A stretch of 64,000 nucleotides of DNA from Listeria cornellensis FSL F6-0969 (GTDB lineage: Bacteria > Bacillota > Bacilli > Lactobacillales > Listeriaceae): positions 1-64,000 of the forward strand of contig NZ_AODE01000018.1 in the NCBI RefSeq assembly GCF_000525855.1, read 5' to 3'. Shown in pieces: positions 32,120 to 40,272 of the stretch (positions are counted from its first letter, which is position 1; every line of letters starts with the position of its first letter). The notes beneath the pieces are model-generated. The model saw nothing but the letters and a program-made list of their open reading frames with translations, was not told the DNA's origin and searched no databases. The translations under genes and the position numbers were made by a program.

Positions 32120-32712
32120 ATGTTGAAATTTATTTTTCCATTGTTAATTATGATTGTTACATTCATCTGTACTCTAATTATTTACAAGAAGACAGTAAAT
32201 AAAAAAAACAAATCGGGAACTTATGATGATTTCATTTTTTGCACTTTATATTATGACAGCTATTTGTCTCGTTATTTTTCCGTTACCGGTACAAAAAGAA
32301 TATATATTGGATATGATTAAATATAAGCAGGGCGTGTCTAATAATATGATTCCATTTAGGACGTGGATTGACGCAATGGGTGATATAGATTATGTTGGTG
32401 TACTGGGTGCTTTTTATCAACCAGTGGCGAACATAGCTTTATTTTTCCCGTTTGGATTTTATCTGCCAATTATTCTGCCAGGATTCGGATTTAAAAAAAA
32501 TTATCTTTATTTCATTTTTGTTTTCCTTGACTATCGAGTTAACTCAAGAGGCTATCAATTTAATTTTGGGCTTTAACTACCGCTCATTTGATGTGGATGA
32601 TCTTATTTGTAACACATTTGGGGCGTTGCTTGGCTATGTATTATTCAAGTATATCGCCAAGTTTGTCACGTTTCTTAAGGCGAGGGAACAAAGAGATATT
32701 GATGCTCTTTAA
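32120..32712 (+). pseudogene. VanZ-family membrane protein (two frameshifts)
   Basis: Reconstructed 196 residues with about five membrane helices. VanZ landmarks: PVANIALFFPFGFYLP, SLTIELTQEAINLILG and RSFDVDDLICNTFGALLGY. A8 runs at 32201-32208 and 32493-32500 each need one base fewer. VanZ-type proteins are linked to teicoplanin or envelope-stress tolerance. Its coupling to a small secreted protein suggests an envelope or immunity role. Confidence 0.8.
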
Positions 32713-32751
32713 AACTATGAATTGCGGTGTATTACTTCGGTTTGCACTTGA

Positions 32752-32781
32752 GGAAGCTGGATGCGTCTGGCTTCTTTTTTA
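32752..32781 (+). terminator. Terminator after VanZ gene
   Basis: Stem GGAAGC/GGCTTC with T6. Confidence 0.6.
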
Positions 32782-32853
32782 TTTGTCTAAAAGTCTGATT
32801 TCAAAAAAAGCCCAATTTTATTTTTGTTAGAATTTAAACAAATCGGACAGTCG

Positions 32854-32867
32854 TGAAAGCGTTGACA
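32854..32867 (+). promoter_or_regulatory. cre site at chitinase promoter
   Basis: TGAAAGCGTTGACA fits the CcpA-binding consensus fully and contains a TTGACA (-35-like) at 32862-32867. Predicts carbon catabolite repression of the chitinase. Confidence 0.7.
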
Positions 32868-32886
32868 AGACCATCAAATCTACCAA

Positions 32887-32899
32887 ATTGGTATAGACC
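32887..32899 (+). promoter_or_regulatory. NagR/YvoA-type operator at chitinase
   Basis: ATTGGTATAGACC resembles the GntR-type dre site (TGGTATAGACCA) used by NagR for N-acetylglucosamine genes. It lies 20 bases beyond the -35-like box, suggesting repression relieved by GlcNAc metabolites. Confidence 0.5.
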
Positions 32900-33029
32900 C
32901 CTTATAGTTTGAACCAATTATTTCCGAGGTTTACTCCTAAAGGGCAAGGGTACTTGCTTAGTGTCAGGGATTATGACAAAATGCAAAAAAACGCTTATTG
33001 AAAGCGTAAACAATGAGGGGGATTTACTA

Positions 33030-34103
33030 ATGGTAGATTGGAAGAACACGAAGAAATGGGTAGCAGGCGGAGTTTTGACAGCGGCGGTGGCAGTTGGGGT
33101 TTCTTTAACGGGAGGAACACAGGCTCATGCTGCGGTTGATGATGCAACACCAATGCCTAGCATTCAAGGCAAACAGGTTCTAGTCGGTTATTGGCATAGT
33201 TGGAAATCCACAGGAAAAGATGGTTATAAGCAAGGGACTTCGGCTGATATTGCGTTAAAAGATGTAAATGCGGCGTATAATGTGGTTCCAGTCTCCTTCA
33301 TGAAGGGCGATGGCGTCAATCGGATTCCGACGTTCAAGCCAGTTGGGTTAACGGATAGCGAGTTCCGCGCACAAGTTGGAGCTTTAAATAAACAAGGACG
33401 CAGCGTGTTGCTTGCGCTTGGTGGTGCGGATGGACATGTGCAACTGCAAACTGGTGACGAGCAAGCGTTTGCTAATGAAATTATTCGCCAAGTAGAAACA
33501 TATGGTTTTGATGGATTAGATATTGATTTGGAGCAAACCGCGATTACGGCTGGAAACAACCAAACGGTGATTCCTGCGGCGCTTAAAATTGTGAAAAATC
33601 ACTATGCCGCAGAAGGTAAGAACTTTCTGATTACGATGGCTCCAGAATTCCCATATTTGAAACCGGGTGCTGCGTATCAAAGCTATATTACGTCGCTAAG
33701 TGGTTACTATGACTATATCGCGCCTCAATTTTACAACCAAGGTGGCGATGGTGTCTGGGTTGACGAAACGAGCCAATGGATTGCGCAAAACAATGATACG
33801 CTGAAAAAAGAGTTCATTTATTACATGGCGGATTCGTTAATTCATGGTACGCGTGGTTATCTACAAATTCCGGCTGACAAGCTAGTTATTGGTTTACCGA
33901 CGAATAACGATGCAGCGGCAACCGGTTATGTGGTTAATCCGCAAAACGTTTTCGATGCCTTTAATATGTTGAAAAATGCGGGAACTCCGCTTAAAGGGAT
34001 CATGACTTGGTCCGCGAACTGGGATGCTGGTAAGAGCAGTGCAGGCGTTTCGTATAATAATGCGTTTGCCAACACGTATGGTCCTTTTCTAGGTACTAAG
34101 TAA
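33030..34103 (+). CDS. chiA: Secreted GH18 chitinase
   Basis: 357 residues from the ATG at 33030 (TGAGGGGG upstream). Signal peptide with core GGVLTAAVAVGVSLTGG and cleavage after AHA. GH18 catalytic motif FDGLDIDLEQT (DxxDxDxE), YDYIAPQFYNQGG, and GIMTWSANWD near the end. Single-domain, without a chitin-binding module, like the ~350-residue ChiA of Listeria. It hydrolyses chitin outside the cell. Promoter has cre and NagR-like sites. Possible start 69 bases upstream lacks a ribosome site. Confidence 0.93.
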   Translation: MVDWKNTKKWVAGGVLTAAVAVGVSLTGGTQAHAAVDDATPMPSIQGKQVLVGYWHSWKSTGKDGYKQGTSADIALKDVNAAYNVVPVSFMKGDGVNRIPTFKPVGLTDSEFRAQVGALNKQGRSVLLALGGADGHVQLQTGDEQAFANEIIRQVETYGFDGLDIDLEQTAITAGNNQTVIPAALKIVKNHYAAEGKNFLITMAPEFPYLKPGAAYQSYITSLSGYYDYIAPQFYNQGGDGVWVDETSQWIAQNNDTLKKEFIYYMADSLIHGTRGYLQIPADKLVIGLPTNNDAAATGYVVNPQNVFDAFNMLKNAGTPLKGIMTWSANWDAGKSSAGVSYNNAFANTYGPFLGTK

Positions 34104-34251
34104 TTAAAACAAGCTGAGTAGTCTTTTGATTACTTGGCTTTTTCTGTTTTCGAGCAAAAATTGTTTGGCTTAAAAGTAGATTTAACGGTGATTCTTAGGG
34201 TATAGTAGTAAAGCAAAGGTTTTGCAATACTATCAGGGGAGGAATGGAATC

Positions 34252-34777
34252 ATGCGTAAATTTTATTTGTATTTTATTTTAGTAATGGGACTTGTAATGA
34301 TTGGGCTGGGACTTTGGTTTGTATTTAATCCAAGTACGTCGCTTGCGGCTTTCACATTCGTAATTGGAATTGTATTATTACTAAACGGTCTGAACGAGAT
34401 TATTTCTTATTTCAAAGGTCGGAAGGTTTTAAAAAATCTCGAACTGGATCCTTTTGGATGGGGCGTTATCGTTCTTAGCAGGTTTAATTATTCTGATTAA
34501 CAATAATATTGGTGAAAAGTTCATCGTGCTTATTTTCGTTATTTGGGTACTTGCTTCGGCAATTCTGAATATCATTATGGCATTCTCGGTGAAAGGCTCA
34601 AAAGGCTGGATTTTCATCATGGTTATCGGTATTATCGGTGCTTTAATTGCAATTATCTCGTTGTTTAGCTCAGCGATTGTTGCAGTAACAGTGGCTTTGA
34701 TACTCGGCGCGTTCTTTATTTTCCAAGGAATTGCGTGTTTGTTACTGTTTAACGGAATTAGAAAACAAATGAAATAG
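34252..34777 (+). pseudogene. DUF308/HdeD-like membrane protein (frameshift)
   Basis: Reconstructed 174 residues, about six short helices (VMIGLGLWFVFNPSTSLAAF, IGIVLLLNGLNEIISYF, IIGALIAIISLFSSAIVAVT). ATG behind GGGGAGGAATGG. G4 at 34460-34463 should be G3 so that DPFGWALSFLAGLIIL reads through. HdeD-like proteins are small inner membrane proteins of unclear role in acid or envelope stress. Confidence 0.82.
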
Positions 34778-34780
34778 TGG

Positions 34781-34818
34781 AAAAACTCCTTGTGGACGCG
34801 TTCATGGGGAGTTTTTTT
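34781..34818 (+). terminator. Terminator after DUF308 gene
   Basis: Stem AAAACTCC/GGGGAGTTTT, T-run of seven. Confidence 0.8.
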
Positions 34819-34825
34819 GCGTGGA

Positions 34826-34854
34826 TTGAAAATTTTTTGGGTGTGTGTTAGAAT
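34826..34854 (+). promoter_or_regulatory. Promoter of second antitoxin RNA
   Basis: TTGAAA at 34826-34831 and TAGAAT at 34849-34854, 17-base spacer. Same placement relative to the toxin gene as the promoter at 5774. Confidence 0.6.
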
Positions 34855-34860
34855 GAAGTA

Positions 34861-34986
34861 GAAAAGGAAGCCATGCGCTAACATGACTTCCAAGTGTAGA
34901 GCCGTTGAAAAGACGATGGCTAAAAAATTGTGTATAATAGCCATCTATCTCCTCGCCAAAAAGTGAGTTAGATGGTTATTTTTTGT
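34861..34986 (+). ncRNA. Type I antitoxin RNA, second module
   Basis: Predicted RNA starting GAAAAGGAAG, as in the first module, with a 5' hairpin (GGAAGCCATG/CATGACTTCC). It ends at a terminator with arms CCATCTA/TAGATGG and T6. The 3' end overlaps the toxin gene end on the opposite strand. Confidence 0.55.
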
Positions 34987-35086
34987 CTTTATTCATTGCT
35001 GTGATGAGGACAAGTATGAACCCCAAGAATGATATGATGAACATACCAAATTGGAGCGCAACTGTCATCGCTTCAGCAACAGACAT
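34976..35086 (-). CDS. Type I holin-like toxin, 36 aa
   Basis: Reads MSVAEAMTVALQFGMFIISF then LGFILVLITAMNKDKK. One hydrophobic helix and a lysine-rich tail, as in the holin-like toxin family. AGAAAGGAAACGCC precedes the ATG. An extended -10 (TGATATACT) lies about 100 bases upstream on the minus strand. Paired with the antisense RNA from 34861. Confidence 0.65.
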   Translation of the reverse strand: MSVAEAMTVALQFGMFIISFLGFILVLITAMNKDKK

Positions 35087-35307
35087 TAGGCGTTTCCTTT
35101 CTGCAGATTTAGTACCTATTTCCATAAGCACCACCACCCTTCGATTAGGTCGGCCACCATCTTTTCACTTCTCTACAAGGCTAGTATATCAGAAATATCG
35201 TAGCAGTGCCGTGCGATTTATTCCATGTTTCAGTGGATGCATGGTTTGCTTCTTTTTGGTGTGTCATGATATTATCAGGGTGAACAGGAATGAGGTGAGC
35301 TCAGCGG
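35087..35307. other. Intergenic, toxin leader and crcB upstream region
   Basis: Holds the long leader and promoter of the minus-strand toxin. No fluoride riboswitch or strong promoter for crcB was recognised. Confidence 0.5.
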
Positions 35308-35721
35308 ATGAAACGGTTTTTGATGATTGGCGTTGCGGGAATGGCAGGAGCGCTGTGTCGGTATTTTGTTGGAATGGGAATCGGTGTTTTCTGGGGGGCT
35401 GACTTTCCGCTTGGGACGTTGATTGTGAATTTGAGTGGGTGTTTGGTGCTTGGGTTTTTCACGACGTATTTGTTTCGGTTGACGATTTTGAATACGGATT
35501 TGGTGATTGCGATTGGAACGGGCTTTTTAGGGGCATATACGACTTTTTCGACGTTTAGCTTGGAAACGGTACGGCTTTTTGAGTCGGGAGAAGCGATATT
35601 GGCGGTTACATATTTAGGACTTAGTTTTTTAGGCGGGAACTTGTTGGCTTGGCTTGGTTTTACGCTTGGTGAACGGCGATTCGTGCGCAAAAGAGAAGCG
35701 GTCAAGGAGGGCGATTTGTGA
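35308..35721 (+). CDS. crcB: Fluoride channel protein CrcB/Fluc, subunit 1
   Basis: 137 residues, four helices. Typical Fluc sequence: GMAGALCRYFVGM, GTLIVNLSGCLVLGFF, GTGFLGAYTTFSTFSLET. Exports fluoride as a dual-topology or heterodimeric channel. The second crcB starts inside its last codons (ATGA-type overlap), so the two encode a heterodimer. Confidence 0.93.
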   Translation: MKRFLMIGVAGMAGALCRYFVGMGIGVFWGADFPLGTLIVNLSGCLVLGFFTTYLFRLTILNTDLVIAIGTGFLGAYTTFSTFSLETVRLFESGEAILAVTYLGLSFLGGNLLAWLGFTLGERRFVRKREAVKEGDL

Positions 35722-36083
35722 TGTGGCTTGATGTGATTTCCATTGCGATTGGTGCTTTCTTTGGAGCAAATGCTCGGTACTGGCTGTCGACTTGGATAAA
35801 AAGGCGTGTAAAATGGGACTTTCCGATTGCGACGTTGATTATTAATTTGTCGGGTGCGTTTGTGCTGGGATTTGTCGTGCAGTTGCAGCTGTCGTTTGAT
35901 TGGAATTTGCTGCTCACGACGGGATTTTTAGGAGCGTTTACGACTTTTTCAACGTTTAAATTAGAAAGTGTGCAGTTATCGGCGGAACGAAAGTGGGAAA
36001 AAGTGATTTTGTATCAAGTGGTGACGTATTCGGTGGGTTTGGCGCTGGTCATTGCGGGGATGTTTTTAGGATCGATATTATAA
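35718..36083 (+). CDS. crcB: Fluoride channel protein CrcB/Fluc, subunit 2
   Basis: 121 residues. GAFFGANARYWLSTW, ATLIINLSGAFVLGF, TTGFLGAFTTFSTFKLESV, four helices. Translationally coupled to subunit 1. Followed by a strong hairpin at 36090-36120. Confidence 0.93.
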   Translation: MMWLDVISIAIGAFFGANARYWLSTWIKRRVKWDFPIATLIINLSGAFVLGFVVQLQLSFDWNLLLTTGFLGAFTTFSTFKLESVQLSAERKWEKVILYQVVTYSVGLALVIAGMFLGSIL

Positions 36084-36089
36084 CAAAGA

Positions 36090-36120
36090 AGTGTGCGCTG
36101 TTCGTCATCTAGCGCACACT
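36090..36120 (+). terminator. Hairpin after crcB pair
   Basis: Perfect stem AGTGTGCGCT/AGCGCACACT with an 11-base loop, followed by ATTGTG rather than a T-run. The group II intron begins just beyond it. Confidence 0.65.
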
Positions 36121-36122
36121 AT

Positions 36123-38117
36123 TGTGCATCCTAAAATACTCACAAGAACCTGTCCAGTGCTAAGTCGATAAACTACAGGGCCTAGCCCACCTAAATTCAT
36201 CTTGATGCGATGATTAGTATAGAGGAGAATAGGCGCGAAACTAGGTATCCTAAGTGGTGCCTAGTTTTTGTTTGCCCAGCATGGGCAAACTCTAACGGGT
36301 GTGCGACCGAGTAGTGGTAAGCACCTAGCCAACAGCAAGGGTGTCCATGGCAACGTGGAATCTGAAGGAAGCTCAAGGCAAATCTCTGGTCCGACGAACA
36401 GAAATCACATAGAAGGCGCCATGCAAGGATAAGGTTGCAAAAGAAGCCGAAGTCCAATAACTACTAGGAAAATTGTATGGTGTAAATGTGGCGGATAGAT
36501 GGAGAGAAAGAGTTTGCATCTTAACTGGGGAGGTCTCACGACTCTGTCCCAAAAGCTTATAGCGATATAAGTCTGGATTGTGAGAAGTCAGCAGAAACCA
36601 TAGTAGTGAAGACGTCTTCCGAAAGGAAGAAAGAGCGAAGGGTGGAACAATTTTATCGTTAGGATATTCGCTATTGGAAACTAGAAAAGACCACTGGCAG
36701 AAGATGCAGGAAAGTGGATACTAATTTCACGAGAAAGGGAAGGAATAACAGACATGTATGAACAAACATTGCTTTCGCAAATAGTAAATCCAGATAATCT
36801 AAATCGGGCTTATAAACAAGTCATGAAAAACAAAGGAGCCGCAGGTGTAGATAATATGCCTATTACCGCACTAAAAGCACATTTAAGCCTCCATAAGGAA
36901 AGACTTATTCATCAGATACAGCAAAGAGAATACAAGCCACAGCCAGTCAAACGTGTGGAGATTCCCAAAGCGAATGGTGGTGTACGATTGTTGGGGATAC
37001 CTACGGTCACAGACCGCTTTATCCAGCAAGCGATTGCGCAAGTTCTGACACCTATCTTCGATAAGCAGTTTCATGAAAATAGTTACGGATTTCGTCCCGA
37101 GCGTTATGCAGAAATGGCTATCCTCCAATCACTGGAGAACATGAATGATGGGTATGAATGGCTAGTTGACATCGATTTAGAGCGTTTCTTTGATACCGTA
37201 CATCATGACAGACTCATGAACATTGTCGCGAGAACGGTCAAAGATGGGGATGTTATATCACTTGTGAGAAAGTTCCTAGTAAGTGGCGTCATGATACAGG
37301 ATGAGTACCAAGAAACGATTATTGGCACTCCACAAGGAGGAAATCTATCTCCGCTACTTAGCAATGTAATGTTGAATGAGCTAGACAAAGAACTAGCAAG
37401 TCGAGATTTACGTTTTGTAAGATATGCGGATGATTGCCTTATTTTTGTGAAAAGCGATATGGCGGCTCGACGCGTCATGCGCTCGGTAAGTCAATTTATC
37501 GAAGAAAAATTAGGTCTTATCGTCAACGTGACAAAGAGTAAAGTCAGAAGGCCAGAAGATGAAGAAACGAAGTTTCTAGGTTTCGGATTTTATTATGACT
37601 GGAATGACCGACTATACAAAGCGAGACCACACCAGACATCCTTACAAGAACTGAAATTTAAACTGAAACGTCTTACTAGGAGAGCTTGGGGAGTATCTAC
37701 CAAATATCGAGTAGAGAGAATTAATTCTCTTCTTCGTGGCTGGGTGAACTATTTCAGAATCGGAAAGATGCAGAAACGTTTAAAACAGTTAGATGCGAAT
37801 ATACGCGTGCGTTTAAGAATATGTATCTGGAAACAGTGGAAGACACCTAGGAACAGGCGGAAAAATTTAATGAAGCTTGGACTGAGTCATTACGAAGCTT
37901 ACAAATACAGCTACACCAGCAAATCCTACGCTAGAGTGGCTTATTCGTGGATATTAACAACAACAATCACGAATCAACGACTCGCTAAATTTGGTTTATT
38001 ATCCGCAACGGAGCATTATAGCAACATACATGTCTAGTGTAAAATTGAACCGCCGTATACGGATCCGTACGTACGGTGGTGTGAGAGGTCGGAGCCTAAC
38101 GGCTCCTCCTACTCGAT
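36123..38117 (+). mobile_element. Complete group II intron
   Basis: Ribozyme domains I-III (about 36123-36740), maturase ORF in domain IV, domain V (38049-38083, CCGCCGTATACGG.../CCGTACGTACGGTGG) and domain VI ending CTACTCGAT at 38117. Domain I features include GTTTGCCCAGCATGGGCAAAC at 36270-36290 and CTAGCCAACAGCAAGGGTGT. The 3' end is fixed by comparison with the copy at 1-788. The 5' end is not: GTGCATCC at about 36124 and GTGCGACC at 36301 are both possible. The intron lies directly after the crcB hairpin, a site type favoured by terminator-targeting introns. Confidence 0.8.
36754..38037 (+). CDS. ltrA: Group II intron reverse transcriptase/maturase
   Basis: 427 residues, full length. 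RT domain with GVDNMPI, GVRLLGIPTVTDRFIQQAIA, SYGFRPER, DIDLERFFDTVHHD, GTPQGGNLSPLLSN and catalytic YADD; maturase domain with LLRGWVNYFRIG. It ends without an HNH endonuclease. Promotes splicing and mobility of the surrounding intron. The stop codon lies just before domain V. Confidence 0.95.
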   Translation: MYEQTLLSQIVNPDNLNRAYKQVMKNKGAAGVDNMPITALKAHLSLHKERLIHQIQQREYKPQPVKRVEIPKANGGVRLLGIPTVTDRFIQQAIAQVLTPIFDKQFHENSYGFRPERYAEMAILQSLENMNDGYEWLVDIDLERFFDTVHHDRLMNIVARTVKDGDVISLVRKFLVSGVMIQDEYQETIIGTPQGGNLSPLLSNVMLNELDKELASRDLRFVRYADDCLIFVKSDMAARRVMRSVSQFIEEKLGLIVNVTKSKVRRPEDEETKFLGFGFYYDWNDRLYKARPHQTSLQELKFKLKRLTRRAWGVSTKYRVERINSLLRGWVNYFRIGKMQKRLKQLDANIRVRLRICIWKQWKTPRNRRKNLMKLGLSHYEAYKYSYTSKSYARVAYSWILTTTITNQRLAKFGLLSATEHYSNIHV

Positions 38118-38180
38118 TGCTGTTATTAGGGATGGAAGAATAGTTGATAAGCCTTTTTTAATCTATTATAAAGCCAAATT

Positions 38181-38381
38181 TTAGCTAGTTTTTCTATACT
38201 TCTTTTTATTCTTTAAATAGTCTATTAGCATCATTAATATGAAAGTTAACATACCCGCGCCACTCACTAATAAATAATAAAAAAATTGGCTAGTAAAGGA
38301 AACGTAAGAAAATATTGCGATAAAAAAGATTAACCCCAGAATGAGGAACCAGTTAGATTTCATAAATTTCTTAAGATTCAT
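38181..38381 (-). CDS. Small two-helix membrane protein
   Basis: 66 residues: LILGLIFFIAIFSYVSFTSQ and YYLLVSGAGMLTFILMMLID as helices, then a basic tail (KNKKKYRKTS). The ATG follows GGAAGGTGATC. No family recognised. AT-rich like its neighbours. Lies just after the intron insertion. Confidence 0.65.
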   Translation of the reverse strand: MNLKKFMKSNWFLILGLIFFIAIFSYVSFTSQFFYYLLVSGAGMLTFILMMLIDYLKNKKKYRKTS

Positions 38382-38502
38382 AAGATCACCTTCCGTGTTG
38401 ATATATTTAGAGTATTGCTTTTTAATATATTATCATATCAAATCATAATTTATCATACTTTTGAGGGAACAAAAATAAACGTGGGTAGACGATTATACAT
38501 AG

Positions 38503-38541
38503 AAAAAGGACTCTTAGGCTAGCACGATAGGAGTCCTTTTT
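38503..38541. terminator. Bidirectional terminator
   Basis: Perfect stem AAAAAGGACTC/GAGTCCTTTTT with a 17-base loop. Confidence 0.8.
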
Positions 38542-38600
38542 GAGTTGTCTTATGCTCGGGATGAGCACAAATTAGGTATACCAGGTAAGTAAAAAAATAA

Positions 38601-38632
38601 AAAAAGCCTCGAAAATTAATTCGAGGGCTTTT
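38601..38632 (-). terminator. Terminator of the membrane protein gene
   Basis: Stem AAAAAGCCTCGAA/TTCGAGGGCTTTT with a six-base loop, next to the stop of the gene at 38639. Confidence 0.8.
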
Positions 38633-38638
38633 CCAATC

Positions 38639-38959
38639 CTATAATTTAGTTTCTGCTTGAACGCTTTTTTGCTTTTTTACAGATGGGCTTCCAACAATTA
38701 AATTAACAATTGTTAGGAGTAAAATTCCAATGTACATTGGGAAATCAATATTATTTCCAACCAAATTATACTCGTCAATAATACCGCCCGATGCAAACAT
38801 TAACAATGTAGCAATTGCGAGAAAACTTACACTCACCGCAGTAATAAATAAACCAATTGTTTTATTTATCTCAGCCTTCTTTACCAAACAAAAAATTAAT
38901 AAGCCACATTGAAAAACGAGTAAGCAAATAAATATAGTATTAAAATCGTTAAAAACCAT
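38639..38959 (-). CDS. Three-helix membrane protein
   Basis: 106 residues with helices at FICLLVFQCGLLIFCLV, TIGLFITAVSVSFLAIATLLMF and MYIGILLLTIVNLIVG, and a polar C-terminus (SVKKQKSVQAETKL). Lies 60 bases after the DUF2599-like secreted protein gene on the same strand and so may be its immunity or partner protein. No family recognised. Confidence 0.65.
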   Translation of the reverse strand: MVFNDFNTIFICLLVFQCGLLIFCLVKKAEINKTIGLFITAVSVSFLAIATLLMFASGGIIDEYNLVGNNIDFPMYIGILLLTIVNLIVGSPSVKKQKSVQAETKL

Positions 38960-39019
38960 TTATTATCACACCTCTAATTTTTATCGTTACGTTATTTTAG
39001 CATACTCTGCTTCTCCATC

Positions 39020-39459
39020 TCAAGGATTACATTTTTTCTTAACAGTATGAGAATAACTATATTTTTTTTCTTGATGGTTCTAAATTCCAAGGCGATTTTA
39101 TACTCCCTGCAAATTGAACATGACATAAGTATTGATTTGACATTGACCCGCTGTTTTTCCAATACTTGCTTTTTTTTATGTTTATTCTCCAACAGTTTGT
39201 AACTGCGACTAGCGTGGGCGCCCTGTACATTAGCATTACCATAATTTTTAGTTAGTGTTGATTTTGGCTCAACACTTAGCGACCAAACGCCATTTCGTTT
39301 AATCCATGTAACTTTCTTAAAGTAATCGCTATACGTATGGCTGTTAATCGCCTTAGCTTCTACAGTTTCATTAAAAAATGGTACAAAGCTGACACACAAA
39401 ATCGCTACACAACATAAAACTTTAATTAATATCATTTGAGCTTTTTTCGCCTTTTGCAT
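39020..39459 (-). pseudogene. DUF2599-like secreted protein (two frameshifts)
   Basis: Reconstructed about 145 residues. Signal peptide (ILIKVLCCVAILCVSFVPFF). The mature part reads SDYFKKVTWIKRNGVWSLSV, then YWKNSGSMSNQYLCHVQFAG and PWNLEPSRK, ending VKKKCNP. These W/R/W and Cys patterns recall DUF2599. T8 runs at 39170-39177 and 39062-39069 (plus view) each carry one base too many. Start ATG after GGGAGAA. Function unknown; the adjacent membrane protein suggests a toxin/immunity-like pair. Confidence 0.65.
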
Positions 39460-39666
39460 GAATATAATTCTCCCTTATTAGTTAGTTTTATTCAAATTGT
39501 TTGATACTCCCTCCATTCTCCCCTTTGAGTCATATACCTGTTAACATTATCATATAAATAAAGATGTTAACCAATTTAGTCGTGAACGTCGATTTTTCGT
39601 TCGTGAACGCTAAAAATGATGTTTTTTTAATTTACATATGTAACAAAACACTTCAGTTGGCCCCAA

Positions 39667-39806
39667 ATCGAGCAGGAGGATACCGTACGTACCCGTTCGG
39701 TATACGGCGGTTCAATAGCTTGAGTGTAGCACCTCGTATCTTTTGGAGATATCTTTATATCCAATGGATACGTGGGTTCTTTCTAAGTGAGTATTCTCAG
39801 CAGAAT
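39667..39806 (-). mobile_element. Degenerate group II intron 3' end
   Basis: Minus strand encodes the last maturase residues VSIGYKDISKRYEVLHSSY and stop, then GAACCGCCGTATACCGAACG, nearly as in the intron at 1-788. After TACGTACGGT about 25 bases are missing (end of domain V and 5' arm of domain VI) before TCCTCCTGCTCGAT. Without an intact domain V/VI it cannot splice. Only the last ~140 bases are recognisable. Confidence 0.8.
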
Positions 39807-40039
39807 GAGAAGGAGATAACCTTACTAGAATGACGAGAATCGATGAATCAGGAGTATATCATATTCTTCATGATTAAGGGACAATCACGCGCTGTAGCTG
39901 CACAAAAAAGCGTCAATACACGAATAATCAGTGCCACCTTCTTTGACTATTTCCAAAAACTGTGTTAATTTCTAAAAGAAGCTAAGACGAGTTGCTAAAC
40001 ATGATGAGATGTAGGATGAGACGCGTTACCTCTTTTGAA

Positions 40040-40200
40040 CTTTGGGGTAGGACGAAAAATTTTGCTTCACACAAATTGAGCGAAAGCGTTTGAAATGAGC
40101 AAGTTAGATGGAAGCCGGAAGCGGAGCGTACTTGCGTACGTGAGAACTGGAAGTCCATCTAACTTGCTCATTGCGAGTGCTTGCCGCCGATTTATATCAT
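40040..40200 (+). repeat. Structured intergenic element with long hairpin, copy A
   Basis: A perfect 17-base stem TGAGCAAGTTAGATGGA/TCCATCTAACTTGCTCA (40096-40112 and 40154-40170) with GTACTTGCGTAC in the loop. The flanks (TTTGGGGTAGGACGAA, ACACAAATTGAGC, TTGCGAGTGCTTGCCGCCG) recur upstream of the CNNM gene at 53505-53615, where this hairpin is absent. Confidence 0.65.
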
Positions 40201-40222
40201 GTAGGCACAAGTTTTAAGTTTC

Positions 40223-40261
40223 CGTGGTTCGTGATAATCCCACGTAAAAAAACTAAGGAGT
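40223..40261 (+). promoter_or_regulatory. preQ1-I riboswitch
   Basis: Stem CGTGG/CCACG enclosing TTCGTGATAATC, then TAAAAAAACTAAGGAG. This matches the class I preQ1 aptamer, whose A-rich tail pairs into the loop and hides CTAAGGAG. Here that stretch is the queF ribosome site, so control should be translational: preQ1 shuts down its own synthesis. Confidence 0.88.
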
Positions 40262-40272
40262 GAGAAGTAAAT

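Larger units (their letters stand above)
38382..38638. other. Intergenic with two terminators
   Basis: 257 bases with the terminators at 38503-38541 and 38601-38632 and AT-rich sequence; no ORF supported. Confidence 0.6.
39460..40222. other. Long non-coding region with intron remnant and hairpin element
   Basis: 763 bases. AT-rich to 39660, then the minus-strand intron remnant (39667-39806), then no recognisable feature to about 40040, then a structured element (40040-40200). No ORF in it is supported by a ribosome site or family match. Confidence 0.6.

Noticed and set aside
35087-35307. Fluoride riboswitch before crcB
   Set aside because: The conserved GGNGATGG and CUGAUGA blocks with their pseudoknot were not found.
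39564-39833. 89-codon plus-strand ORF over the intron remnant
   Set aside because: It reads antisense through the maturase relic and ribozyme domain V and has no ribosome site.
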